In this document: positions 1-7,290 of the stretch, piece after piece
How the letters are laid out: every line of letters begins with the position of its first letter
Position numbering within the stretch: the stretch's first letter is position 1
From: Candidatus Gastranaerophilales bacterium
GTDB taxonomy: Bacteria > Cyanobacteriota > Vampirovibrionia > Gastranaerophilales > Gastranaerophilaceae
Direction: 5' to 3'
Length of the DNA stretch: 64,000 nucleotides
Assembly (NCBI GenBank): GCA_944324425.1
Contig: CALUWE010000005.1
Span: 62,001-126,000 of the forward strand
The notes under the pieces: model-generated
Told to the model about the DNA's origin: nothing
The model's input: only the letters and a program-made list of their open reading frames with translations
The model's database searches: none
Translations under genes and position numbers: made by a program

Positions 1-241
1 CGAATATTTTGGATTCTATTCTTGACAATCTTACTTCTGTTGAGTCTTCTTTGAAATTTTTTCCCAATATTTTATATTCGGCTTTTTCTAAAGTTTTTAT
101 ATCAATTTTTTCAACCGCTTCCTTGCAGGTGAAATCGTTATAGCCGTCTTTAACTTTGTAATTGGCATTAATAATGTCATCATGAGCAAAAGAAGGCAAA
201 ATGCTTAAAATTAACCCTAAAATTAAAATATAATTTTTCAT
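1..241 (-). CDS. Secreted protein, partial (C-terminus outside the window)
   Basis: An open frame of 80 codons starts with ATG at 241 on the minus strand and runs off the left edge without a stop. The first 19 or so residues (MKNYILILGLILSILPSFA) form a typical Sec signal peptide, so the product is probably exported. The end of the visible part, with the run EVRLSRIESKIF, resembles the leucine/isoleucine-spaced 'RLxRLExxIF' helices I associate with secreted proteins of this lineage. The function is not recognised. It lies 61 bases downstream of the next secreted protein, in the same orientation, so the two may be co-transcribed. Confidence 0.6.
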   Translation of the reverse strand, partial: MKNYILILGLILSILPSFAHDDIINANYKVKDGYNDFTCKEAVEKIDIKTLEKAEYKILGKNFKEDSTEVRLSRIESKIF

Positions 242-302
242 AATATGAAAATAACTCGGGTTGAAATTTTTTAAACCCTATATAAAGCTATTAGCAGATT
301 GT

Positions 303-1133
303 CTAATAATTTAATTGTCTTATTGCGAAAATGGTTTTATCAAGGTCTGATAAAAGTTTGGCATCTTCCTTTAAAATGTTTTCAGGGTCATATTTTGTGC
401 CCATAACCGGTGAAAATTTTGAATAGTAATTGGCATCAAACTTTAAATTGCCCAAAACTTTAGCCTTATAGCTTAAATCTAATAAAAGCCAATATGAAGG
501 GCTCATGCCGTCGGGCGTGTCTTTGTATAATTTTTCAATTCTTCTTGCGTGTAAATCCAATAAGTTTACATTAGCATTAAACTTTTGAATATTTTCATGG
601 TTTTCAATTACAACTCTGAAACTTTCCAAAAATTTCATTACCCTAATCATATCCACAACATAATTTGAAGGATTTTCTTTCTTCAGGATTACATCTAAAA
701 ACAACGGGTCTTCAATTTTTGATTTTTGAAATTCTTCAGGGTAATAATTATCGGCGCTTACGCCTTCCCCTTTAACATTTGTGGATTTTGGCTTTTTGTA
801 TTGAAATTCTGATTTTATATCCGGTAAACTTCCTCGATAGCCTGATTGAACCGTGTCAAACTGAGGCTCTTGTTTTTTGTTTCTGTTAAACAGTCTGTTA
901 AAAAAGCCTTTTATCCCGCCTTCTTCCTTTTGTTTTGGTGCGGAATAACTTGATTGATTGTTAACCTTAACTTCGTTTGAAGCCCCTTTTTTAATTTTAT
1001 ACTCTTCATACTTCGGTATTTCAAAAGAAACATTCGGCGGAAGGTCCAGGTCGTACATTGAATCTGCTTTTGCACTTATCTTTGGCGCAAAAAGCAATAC
1101 AAGAAAAAGAAAAAATAAAACTAACTTCTTCAT
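303..1133 (-). CDS. Hypothetical secreted protein, 276 aa
   Basis: The N-terminus is a clear signal peptide (residues 1-22, MKKLVLFFLFLVLLFAPKIS), followed by a proline-, lysine- and glutamine-rich, probably disordered stretch to about residue 125. The C-terminal half (about 140-276) looks helical and is rich in charged residues, with no motif I can name. It follows pth on the same strand with a gap of about 47 bases, and another secreted protein lies downstream. That context gives no functional clue; pth neighbours are often unrelated. I infer only a periplasmic or surface location. No transmembrane segment is seen after the signal peptide, and there is no lipobox. Confidence 0.7.
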   Translation of the reverse strand: MKKLVLFFLFLVLLFAPKISAKADSMYDLDLPPNVSFEIPKYEEYKIKKGASNEVKVNNQSSYSAPKQKEEGGIKGFFNRLFNRNKKQEPQFDTVQSGYRGSLPDIKSEFQYKKPKSTNVKGEGVSADNYYPEEFQKSKIEDPLFLDVILKKENPSNYVVDMIRVMKFLESFRVVIENHENIQKFNANVNLLDLHARRIEKLYKDTPDGMSPSYWLLLDLSYKAKVLGNLKFDANYYSKFSPVMGTKYDPENILKEDAKLLSDLDKTIFAIRQLNY

Positions 1134-1180
1134 ACTTAAATTATAATGATGATTTGCAAAAATGTAAAAATTATAAAGTT

Positions 1181-1735
1181 TTATATGTGGCTTTTGTTAT
1201 ATTTTTCCTGCAGCTTTTGCATATCCGAACCCAGCCAATCAATTGCCGCGTTCATTGCCGCATTTAGCGCAATATTCAAACTTTCTTTTTCTTCTTGTCT
1301 GAAATTTTCCAAAACAAATTTTTCGGAAGGAAAATTTTTGGGCTGCGGCCCGATGCCGACTTTTAATCTGTCAAAATCAGATGAGCCTGTTTCTTTTATA
1401 ATTGATTTTATTCCGTTATGACCGCCGTCAGAACCTTTATCTCTAAATCTTAAAGTTCCTAACGGAAGCGAAATATCATCATAAATGATTAAAATATCTT
1501 TTATATTTAACTTATAAAAATTCATAACTTCTGCAACGGCAAAGCCTGATAAATTCATGTATGTTTTTGGCAACAAGTAAAGAACATCGCCGTCTTTTGC
1601 AAAAAAAGATTTAAATTTTTCCTGAAGTTTTAGATTCTTTTTTTCTAAAATTCTGTCAAGCACCATAAAGCCTGTATTGTGCCTTGTGTTTATATATTTA
1701 ACATCGGGGTTTCCAAGCCCAACTATAAGCTTCAT
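1181..1735 (-). CDS. pth: Peptidyl-tRNA hydrolase
   Basis: Cytosolic enzyme that releases peptides from peptidyl-tRNAs dropped by stalled ribosomes. The 184-residue length is normal for bacterial Pth. The family signature is complete: MKLIVGLGNP at the N-terminus, the RHNTG motif with the catalytic histidine at residue 19, the KTYMNLSG segment that binds the peptidyl-tRNA, the YDD motif carrying the catalytic aspartate, and GGHNGIKSI. The ATG at 1735 is preceded by AAAGGGA. A TATAAT element lies about 25 bases upstream, so it probably has its own promoter. The identification is firm. Confidence 0.96.
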   Translation of the reverse strand: MKLIVGLGNPDVKYINTRHNTGFMVLDRILEKKNLKLQEKFKSFFAKDGDVLYLLPKTYMNLSGFAVAEVMNFYKLNIKDILIIYDDISLPLGTLRFRDKGSDGGHNGIKSIIKETGSSDFDRLKVGIGPQPKNFPSEKFVLENFRQEEKESLNIALNAAMNAAIDWLGSDMQKLQEKYNKSHI

Positions 1736-1855
1736 AATTTTTCCCTTTCAATTTTAATTATAATACAAATTATCTTACTAGCTATTTATATGTGGAATAA
1801 AAAAAAGATAACTAAGGTTTAACTTCAAAATATTAATTATTTTGGAGCAGTTAAA

Positions 1856-2428
1856 ATGAAAAATACAAGCCTTAAAGAATTTGACATAAAAAGTTCAAAA
1901 AAAGTCGGCGATTTTTTAGAACAAAACAACCTTCATAAAAAAGATTTTGCACAAATGATAGGTGTTACCTTGTCTTATGTCTATAACATTATTGATGAAA
2001 ACATTCCTTTTTCAACACGTTCCACAACAATAGAACGTATAGCAACCGTTATGGATATTATGCCCGAGGATTTTAAAGAATATATTATTGAAGATGATCC
2101 CGTTCCCTTTAATCGCAATTTGCAATTCATTAAAAATGCTATTAAAACAAACAGTATGAAAGTTATTGACTTTTTAAAGCTTTTTGAAAGAAAAAAGCGT
2201 TTGAAAATTGTGGATATGTTGAGAGGCAAAGAACCCTTGCCGATTGATTATTTTGAACTTTTAACCTTCAAAGAAATATTAAATATAAACGATAATGACT
2301 TTTTTAATCTTTGGAAAAATGTTCTGGTTGATTATCTTAAAAAAGGCGGATTTGATGTCGATAAAAATAAGGGGTTATTGGATAAAATGTTTGCATGCGC
2401 AAAAGAATATATAGCAAACATAAACTAG
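1856..2428 (+). CDS. XRE-type helix-turn-helix protein
   Basis: A 190-residue protein with an N-terminal lambda-repressor-like helix-turn-helix at about residues 16-78 (KKDFAQMIGVTLSYVYNI is the recognition region), followed by an uncharacterised helical C-terminal region of about 110 residues. Such proteins are usually DNA-binding regulators, but the C-terminal part matches no ligand-binding or peptidase domain I recognise. The start is supported by TTTGGAG upstream of the ATG. It stands between divergent pth and the LysM gene, so it could act on either; no operator repeat is obvious. The function beyond DNA binding is unknown. Confidence 0.75.
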   Translation: MKNTSLKEFDIKSSKKVGDFLEQNNLHKKDFAQMIGVTLSYVYNIIDENIPFSTRSTTIERIATVMDIMPEDFKEYIIEDDPVPFNRNLQFIKNAIKTNSMKVIDFLKLFERKKRLKIVDMLRGKEPLPIDYFELLTFKEILNINDNDFFNLWKNVLVDYLKKGGFDVDKNKGLLDKMFACAKEYIANIN

Positions 2429-2467
2429 ACACATGTAATATTTCTTAATAACAAAAAGTTAATTTTC

Positions 2468-2496
2468 TTGCCAACTATCAATGTTTAAATTAGTAT
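2468..2496 (+). promoter_or_regulatory. Sigma-70-type promoter for the LysM gene
   Basis: TTGCCA (2468-2473) and TAGTAT (2491-2496) are separated by exactly 17 bases, about 28 bases before the first usable start codon. Assigned by pattern only. Confidence 0.5.
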
Positions 2497-2523
2497 GAAA
2501 CAATAGGAAGGATATTGGCAAAT

Positions 2524-3087
2524 ATGAAAAGTTCCACATTACACAGATCAAATCTTTCAAGAGAAAGAATGGCAATGATTGAAAATGTCAGACCCCAAAG
2601 CTACAACAGCTCTGTTTCCGATGTTAATCAGTATATGAAATTTCAAAGGAAACCCGAACTTGATGTATTGTGGAGAGATTTTGAAAAAAGTGTTCAATCT
2701 AAGTCTAAAGCTAAAGCTCCTGTTGTTTATGCAGGCATAGGCTTTGTTTTGGGTCTTTTATTTGCCCTTGGCATTGCGGTTATTATCGGGCTTTCAATGT
2801 ATTCAGATGTACAAAAACCTGAATTTAAAAACCAAACCATAAAACTTGAAACAAGCGAAACACCTGTTTCAATTGTTCCTTCCGCAACAAATGAAGAAAC
2901 CTCTGTCGGGGCAGCTTCTGTTGAAGAAAAATATACGGTAAAAGCCGGTGATACTTTGGATAAAATCGCTTTCAGATTTTACGGTAAGTATGATATGGAA
3001 AAAATTAACCGTATAATGCAGCTTAACAACATTAAAGATGAAACAACAATCCAAATCGGGCAAGTTTTAATTATCCCGTTGGATTAA
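2524..3087 (+). CDS. LysM-domain membrane protein
   Basis: This is a probable peptidoglycan-binding protein anchored in the inner membrane. Counted from the upstream TTG at 2515, a single transmembrane helix spans about residues 69-95 (AGIGFVLGLLFALGIAVIIG is its core), a polar linker follows, and a LysM domain fills residues 139-190, with the typical YTVKAGDTLDKIAFRFYG opening and an IGQVLIIP close. The N-terminal 65 residues are cytoplasmic and basic. The start is ambiguous: AGGAAGG (2505-2511) sits 3 bases from a TTG at 2515 and 12 bases from the ATG at 2524. I prefer the ATG. It has no catalytic domain, so it probably positions other factors at the wall. Confidence 0.8.
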   Translation: MKSSTLHRSNLSRERMAMIENVRPQSYNSSVSDVNQYMKFQRKPELDVLWRDFEKSVQSKSKAKAPVVYAGIGFVLGLLFALGIAVIIGLSMYSDVQKPEFKNQTIKLETSETPVSIVPSATNEETSVGAASVEEKYTVKAGDTLDKIAFRFYGKYDMEKINRIMQLNNIKDETTIQIGQVLIIPLD

Positions 3088-3144
3088 GCCGTCTTTTCTT
3101 ATTTTCTGCATATAGAGAATGGTAATTAAGAGGAAGAAGGATTT

Positions 3145-4695
3145 ATGCCGACTGCACTAATGGCTTGTTTTGCCTTGTTATGTGCTTTTGCGCAGACCGC
3201 AAGTGCCGCAAGTATTGATGAACAAATAGACAGATATTTTGCTCCGTTTTCGGACGCTTTTTCTAAAGTTGTATTTTTTTCTGTTAATATTGGCGAAGCA
3301 AAAATTCCTCTGTTAATTTTGCTTTTAATTGCCGCAAGTATAATTTGCACATTTTATTTAAGAGGAATTGGTATTTGGGGCTTTAAATATTCCCTAAAAC
3401 AAATTTTCGGAAGAAAACCCGAATTCAATGAATCCAAAAATGATAAAGACGGTGAAGTTTCAACTTTGGGTGCTTTGGCAACGGCATTATCCGGCACCGT
3501 GGGTTTAGGGAGTATTGCAGGCGTTGCAATTGCAATTTCAGTCGGAGGCCCCGGGGCAATGTTTTGGATGTGCGTTGGTGCTGTTTTTGCAATGGCTTTG
3601 AAGTTTTGTGAAGTTACTTTGGCGCTCAAATATAGAAGATTTAATGCAGACGGCTCAGTTTCAGGCGGTCCTATGTTTTATATAGCTCACGGCCTTACAA
3701 GAAAGGGTTTAAGGTGGCTCGGGCAGCCTATGGCGTTATTTTTTGCAATAATGTGTGTACCTGGTGCTTTAGGCGGCGGGTGTATGCTTCAAGTAAATCA
3801 AGCTACAAGACAAATGATAAGCATAACAGGCGGCCCTAACAGTTTTTTTGAAGCGCATGCTTGGGTTTTTGGTTTAATTGTTGCAATTTTGGTCGGTCTT
3901 ACAATTGTTGGCGGTATTAAAAGCATAGCAAATGTTACATCAAAAATTGTTCCTGCCATGTGCGGTCTGTATATTTTTTCTGCGTTTATAATAATTTTAA
4001 TTAATTTTCAAAATATCCCCAATTGTTTTATGACTATTATTCATCAGGCATTTTTCCCCGATGCTGTAACAGGCGGCATTATAGGTACAATTGTAATGTC
4101 TATGAGAAGATCTATTCAATCAAACGAAGCAGGAAGTGGCTCTGCCCCGATTGCATATGCTGCAGTTAAAACAAAAGAACCCGTTTCTCAAGGGTTTGTA
4201 TCTTTGATAGAGCCTTTCTTTGTAACGGCTGTTATTTGCTCTATGACAGCACTTGTTATAATTATTACCGAACAGTATCTTCACTATCAGCAAGGTATGA
4301 CAGGCGTTGAATTAACATCTTCTGCCTTTGCTTCCGTATTTTCATTCTTCCCTTACATTCTTGCAATTGTTATTGTTTTATTTGCAATTTCAACCATAAT
4401 TTCTTGGGCTTATTACGGTCAAAAAGCTTGGAGTTATATGTTCGGCGAAGGGTTTAAAAGAATTAAAGCGTATCAAATTATGTTTTGCTGTTTTATTGTA
4501 ATTGGCTCCTGCATGAACCTAAACAGTGTTGTAGATTTTACCGATGCTACAATGCTTGCCATGGCTCTGCCTAATTTAACCGCAATATTTATTCTTTTAA
4601 AAGAAATAAAATCCGATTTAATTTTATACTGTAAAAAACATAATATAAGACACAAGCTAATAGAACCTTGGTTTAAAGATGATGTCAAAGCTTAG
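3145..4695 (+). CDS. Alanine (glycine):sodium symporter, AGCS family
   Basis: An inner-membrane amino-acid transporter of the AGCS family, which carries alanine or glycine with sodium. The 516-residue protein has about 11 hydrophobic helices and the family's conserved segments: TLGALATALSGTVGLGSIAG, SGGPMFYIAHGL and the NEAGSGSAPIAYAA region. It is slightly longer than many AGCS members because of an N-terminal leader-like segment (MPTALMACFALLCAFAQTAS) that may be an extra helix. The start has a strong AGGAAGAAGGA ribosome site. Its 3' end overlaps the bioF-like gene by 17 bases, implying translational coupling; alanine is a substrate of BioF, which makes the pairing sensible. Confidence 0.9.
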   Translation: MPTALMACFALLCAFAQTASAASIDEQIDRYFAPFSDAFSKVVFFSVNIGEAKIPLLILLLIAASIICTFYLRGIGIWGFKYSLKQIFGRKPEFNESKNDKDGEVSTLGALATALSGTVGLGSIAGVAIAISVGGPGAMFWMCVGAVFAMALKFCEVTLALKYRRFNADGSVSGGPMFYIAHGLTRKGLRWLGQPMALFFAIMCVPGALGGGCMLQVNQATRQMISITGGPNSFFEAHAWVFGLIVAILVGLTIVGGIKSIANVTSKIVPAMCGLYIFSAFIIILINFQNIPNCFMTIIHQAFFPDAVTGGIIGTIVMSMRRSIQSNEAGSGSAPIAYAAVKTKEPVSQGFVSLIEPFFVTAVICSMTALVIIITEQYLHYQQGMTGVELTSSAFASVFSFFPYILAIVIVLFAISTIISWAYYGQKAWSYMFGEGFKRIKAYQIMFCCFIVIGSCMNLNSVVDFTDATMLAMALPNLTAIFILLKEIKSDLILYCKKHNIRHKLIEPWFKDDVKA

Positions 4696-5821
4696 TTTTT
4701 ATGAAGATAAGCTTCTTGAATTAGAAAAAGATTCCAATTTAAGGTATCTTAAAAACTTTATTCAAGACGGCAAATGTTTAATTTGGAACAATTCAAAACT
4801 TTTGAATTTATCTTCAAATGATTATTTGGGAATAAGTATTAATGATAATATAAAAGACAATTTTTTGTCTTCCTATAAAGGAAAAATAGAAAACCCTTCT
4901 GCAAGGCTTTTAAGCGGTTCAAATAAAGTTTTTATTGAACTTGAAGATTTAATAAAAAATGAATTAAAAGTTGAAGATGTTCTTCTTTTTAATTCCGGCT
5001 ATCATGCAAATGTCGGAATTTATTCTTCGCTTTTAAACAGAGACGATGTTGTTTTTATTGATAAATTAAACCATGCAAGTATAATTGACGGCATTCATTT
5101 GTCAGGTGCAAAATTAATTCCATTTAACCACCTTGATTATATTGACCTTGAAATTAAACTTGAAAAATACAGAAACCAATATAAAAATGCAATTATATCA
5201 TCAGAAACCCTGTTTTCTATGGATGGCGACATTGCAGATATTAATAAGCTTGTTGAGCTTAAAAATAAATATAATTCGCTTTTGATTATAGATGAAGCGC
5301 ATTCCTTTGGGGTTTACGGAGATGGCAGGGGAATTTGCCGCAGTTTAAATTTAACAAATGAAATAGACCTTATAATGGGCACATTCGGAAAAGCTGTCGG
5401 GTCATATGGCGCTTTTGCCGCGGGCAAAAAAACAATTGTTTCTTATCTTGTTAACTTTGCAAGGTCTTTTATTTTTTCAACCGCACTTCCCGAAATTACC
5501 GTTTCTTTTTCAAAATACGTTTTGGAAAATTATATTTTTTCATCAAGTGAACTTCAAAATAAACTTTTTGATATTACAAATTATACCCTATCAAAATTCT
5601 CGGATACTCCTTCTAAAAGTTATATTATCCCTGTTATTTTAGGTGAAAATGAAAGGGCTGTTAAGGTTTCAGATGAATTAATTAAAAAAGGCTTTTATAT
5701 TTTACCTATAAGATATCCGACAGTTAAAAAAGGGAGTGCCAGAATCAGAATTTCTCTTAACCCTTGTATAACAAAAGAAGAAATTGATTCTTTTTCAAAA
5801 ATCATTTCTTTGTATAATTAA
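4679..5821 (+). CDS. bioF: 8-amino-7-oxononanoate synthase-like PLP enzyme (BioF family)
   Basis: A fold-type I PLP enzyme of the alpha-oxoamine synthase family, which condenses an amino acid with an acyl thioester. BioF joins alanine with pimeloyl-ACP in biotin synthesis. At 380 residues it has BioF length. Visible motifs are the NDYLG-type start of the fold (residues 47-51), the DEAHS segment (205-209) that contacts PLP, and TFGKA with the PLP lysine at 238. Two adjacent ATGs (4679, 4682) are possible starts. No other bio gene is present, so 2-amino-3-ketobutyrate CoA ligase or another family member cannot be excluded. The overlap with the alanine symporter favours an alanine-using enzyme. 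Confidence 0.8.
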   Translation: MMSKLSFYEDKLLELEKDSNLRYLKNFIQDGKCLIWNNSKLLNLSSNDYLGISINDNIKDNFLSSYKGKIENPSARLLSGSNKVFIELEDLIKNELKVEDVLLFNSGYHANVGIYSSLLNRDDVVFIDKLNHASIIDGIHLSGAKLIPFNHLDYIDLEIKLEKYRNQYKNAIISSETLFSMDGDIADINKLVELKNKYNSLLIIDEAHSFGVYGDGRGICRSLNLTNEIDLIMGTFGKAVGSYGAFAAGKKTIVSYLVNFARSFIFSTALPEITVSFSKYVLENYIFSSSELQNKLFDITNYTLSKFSDTPSKSYIIPVILGENERAVKVSDELIKKGFYILPIRYPTVKKGSARIRISLNPCITKEEIDSFSKIISLYN

Positions 5822-5824
5822 TTT

Positions 5825-6385
5825 ATGTTTGCTTTTAAATACTACTCTCTTTTAATTTTGCATATATTAACCCACATTGAAACGTTTTTTTATCTGTGGT
5901 CGAAAAATGTTTCTTATTTTGTTTTGGCTTTTTTTGTTTTCTTTTTCTTCTCTTTTGTTGCAAATATCTTTAAAAATTTTAATTATTCAAGACGTTCACT
6001 ATATTTTTTATTTTTTCCTTTTATTTTAAATTTTATAAATGTATTTTTTATAAAATCTGATACTTTTTCCGTTTTTCTTTTATATCTAGGTTTGTTTGCA
6101 ATATTCAACCGCTTTTTTGTTATTAAAACTGTTACAATCTTACCGCTTTTTCAAAAGCAAAAATCTTTAAATTTTATTGTTATTTTTCTTATATGCTTTA
6201 TTTTTTCAATTCCTTGTCTTTTTAAAAGTCAAATAAATGTTAAGTCTTCATCGGTTTATTTTAAAGCGGATGATGATATTAAACCTGTTGAATATGATAC
6301 AAAGGAAATATCCCTATTTAACAGATTCGGAATTTTATTAAAGAAAAACAGCGATAATAAATTTGAAATTAAAATTATGAAATAA
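5825..6385 (+). CDS. Hypothetical polytopic membrane protein
   Basis: This 186-residue, very phenylalanine-rich protein has about four or five membrane helices in its first 140 residues and a soluble tail of about 45 residues. I do not recognise the family. It begins three bases after the bioF-like stop, so it is almost certainly translated from the same mRNA as the symporter and bioF genes. No ribosome site is visible before the ATG, which again points to coupling. A role in handling an envelope or biotin-related substrate is possible but only by association. It converges on the WG-repeat gene with two bases between the stop codons. Confidence 0.65.
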   Translation: MFAFKYYSLLILHILTHIETFFYLWSKNVSYFVLAFFVFFFFSFVANIFKNFNYSRRSLYFLFFPFILNFINVFFIKSDTFSVFLLYLGLFAIFNRFFVIKTVTILPLFQKQKSLNFIVIFLICFIFSIPCLFKSQINVKSSSVYFKADDDIKPVEYDTKEISLFNRFGILLKKNSDNKFEIKIMK

Positions 6386-6387
6386 TG

Positions 6388-7245
6388 TTATAAATCTTGT
6401 TTAATTTCTTCCTTCATATTGGATAAAGGCCCGTTTGTCGGGTTTCTCAGAATTTTAAAGTAATTTTTTAAATACACAACGGGGAATTTTGGAAGCCAGC
6501 CTATTTTCATAAAAATAGAAACAGCTTCTGCCCCTTGGGATAGCATCAATTCATCAATTGTTGCTTCATAAGCGGGTGAAATTGAAGAAAATATTTTAAT
6601 TGAATAATCGGCAGTTGTTATAAGAGAATACTTTGAAGCTGCAACAGGGCTTGTTATTAATTTTGTTATTTTAAATTCTTCGTTTTCTTTAATGTTTTTA
6701 ACATCACTCGGTAAAGTCAGTGTGCTTGCTGTTACCTGTTCAATTTCATACCATTCGCCTTGGTATTTAACCCTCATAATGTTTGGTTTTGGCATATAAA
6801 TATCATCTGCAACATAATCTATCAGCTGTTTGCCTTCCATATCAACAACGCCGTATTTATAATTTTTATTTACAAGAAACATTCCGCCGAATAAAAGCTC
6901 AATCGAATCTTTATCTTGTGAAATTATTACATTTCCAAATTCATCATACAAACCAAAGCCTTTAGAATTTTTAAGTTTAACATATTTCCCCAAAACTCTT
7001 GCAGCGTGAGAAAATTTAAAATCTATTAATGTTTCTCCTTTTTTATCAACAACTCCGTATTTGTTGCCCTTTAGAGTAATAAAAGCATTTTCCCCAAGAC
7101 GGATTAATTTTTTGTATTTTGCATCTAAAATAATTGTTTCATTTTCTCTTAAGCCAAATTTGTTCTTTTCTTGGTATACTTCTACCCCAAAAGAACCACC
7201 TATTGAAAATAAAAATATGAAGAAAAATATGATTAACTTTTTCAT
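6388..7245 (-). CDS. Secreted WG-repeat protein
   Basis: Signal peptide at residues 1-20 (MKKLIIFFFIFLFSIGGSFG), then several WG/KWG repeats: units such as KYGVVDKKGETLIDFKFSHA, GFGLYDEFGNVIIS and KYGVVDMEGKQLIDY recur about every 40-45 residues to about residue 165. A C-terminal domain of roughly 120 residues lacks the repeat and is unassigned. WG repeats form beta-propeller-like or curved beta surfaces in exported proteins of many anaerobes, and their molecular role is mostly unknown. I infer a periplasmic or outer-surface binding protein. It ends two bases from the convergent membrane-protein gene. Confidence 0.75.
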   Translation of the reverse strand: MKKLIIFFFIFLFSIGGSFGVEVYQEKNKFGLRENETIILDAKYKKLIRLGENAFITLKGNKYGVVDKKGETLIDFKFSHAARVLGKYVKLKNSKGFGLYDEFGNVIISQDKDSIELLFGGMFLVNKNYKYGVVDMEGKQLIDYVADDIYMPKPNIMRVKYQGEWYEIEQVTASTLTLPSDVKNIKENEEFKITKLITSPVAASKYSLITTADYSIKIFSSISPAYEATIDELMLSQGAEAVSIFMKIGWLPKFPVVYLKNYFKILRNPTNGPLSNMKEEIKQDL

Positions 7246-7272
7246 AGTTTAAATAATAACATAAAATTTTTA

Positions 7273-7281
7273 TGCTATTAT
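7273..7281 (+). promoter_or_regulatory. Extended -10 element directly before the AsmA-like gene
   Basis: TGCTATTAT ends only nine bases before the ATG at 7291, and no Shine-Dalgarno sequence is visible. If transcription starts at the usual distance, the mRNA would have a leader of only one to three bases. Confidence 0.4.
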
Positions 7282-7290
7282 CTTTTTGTT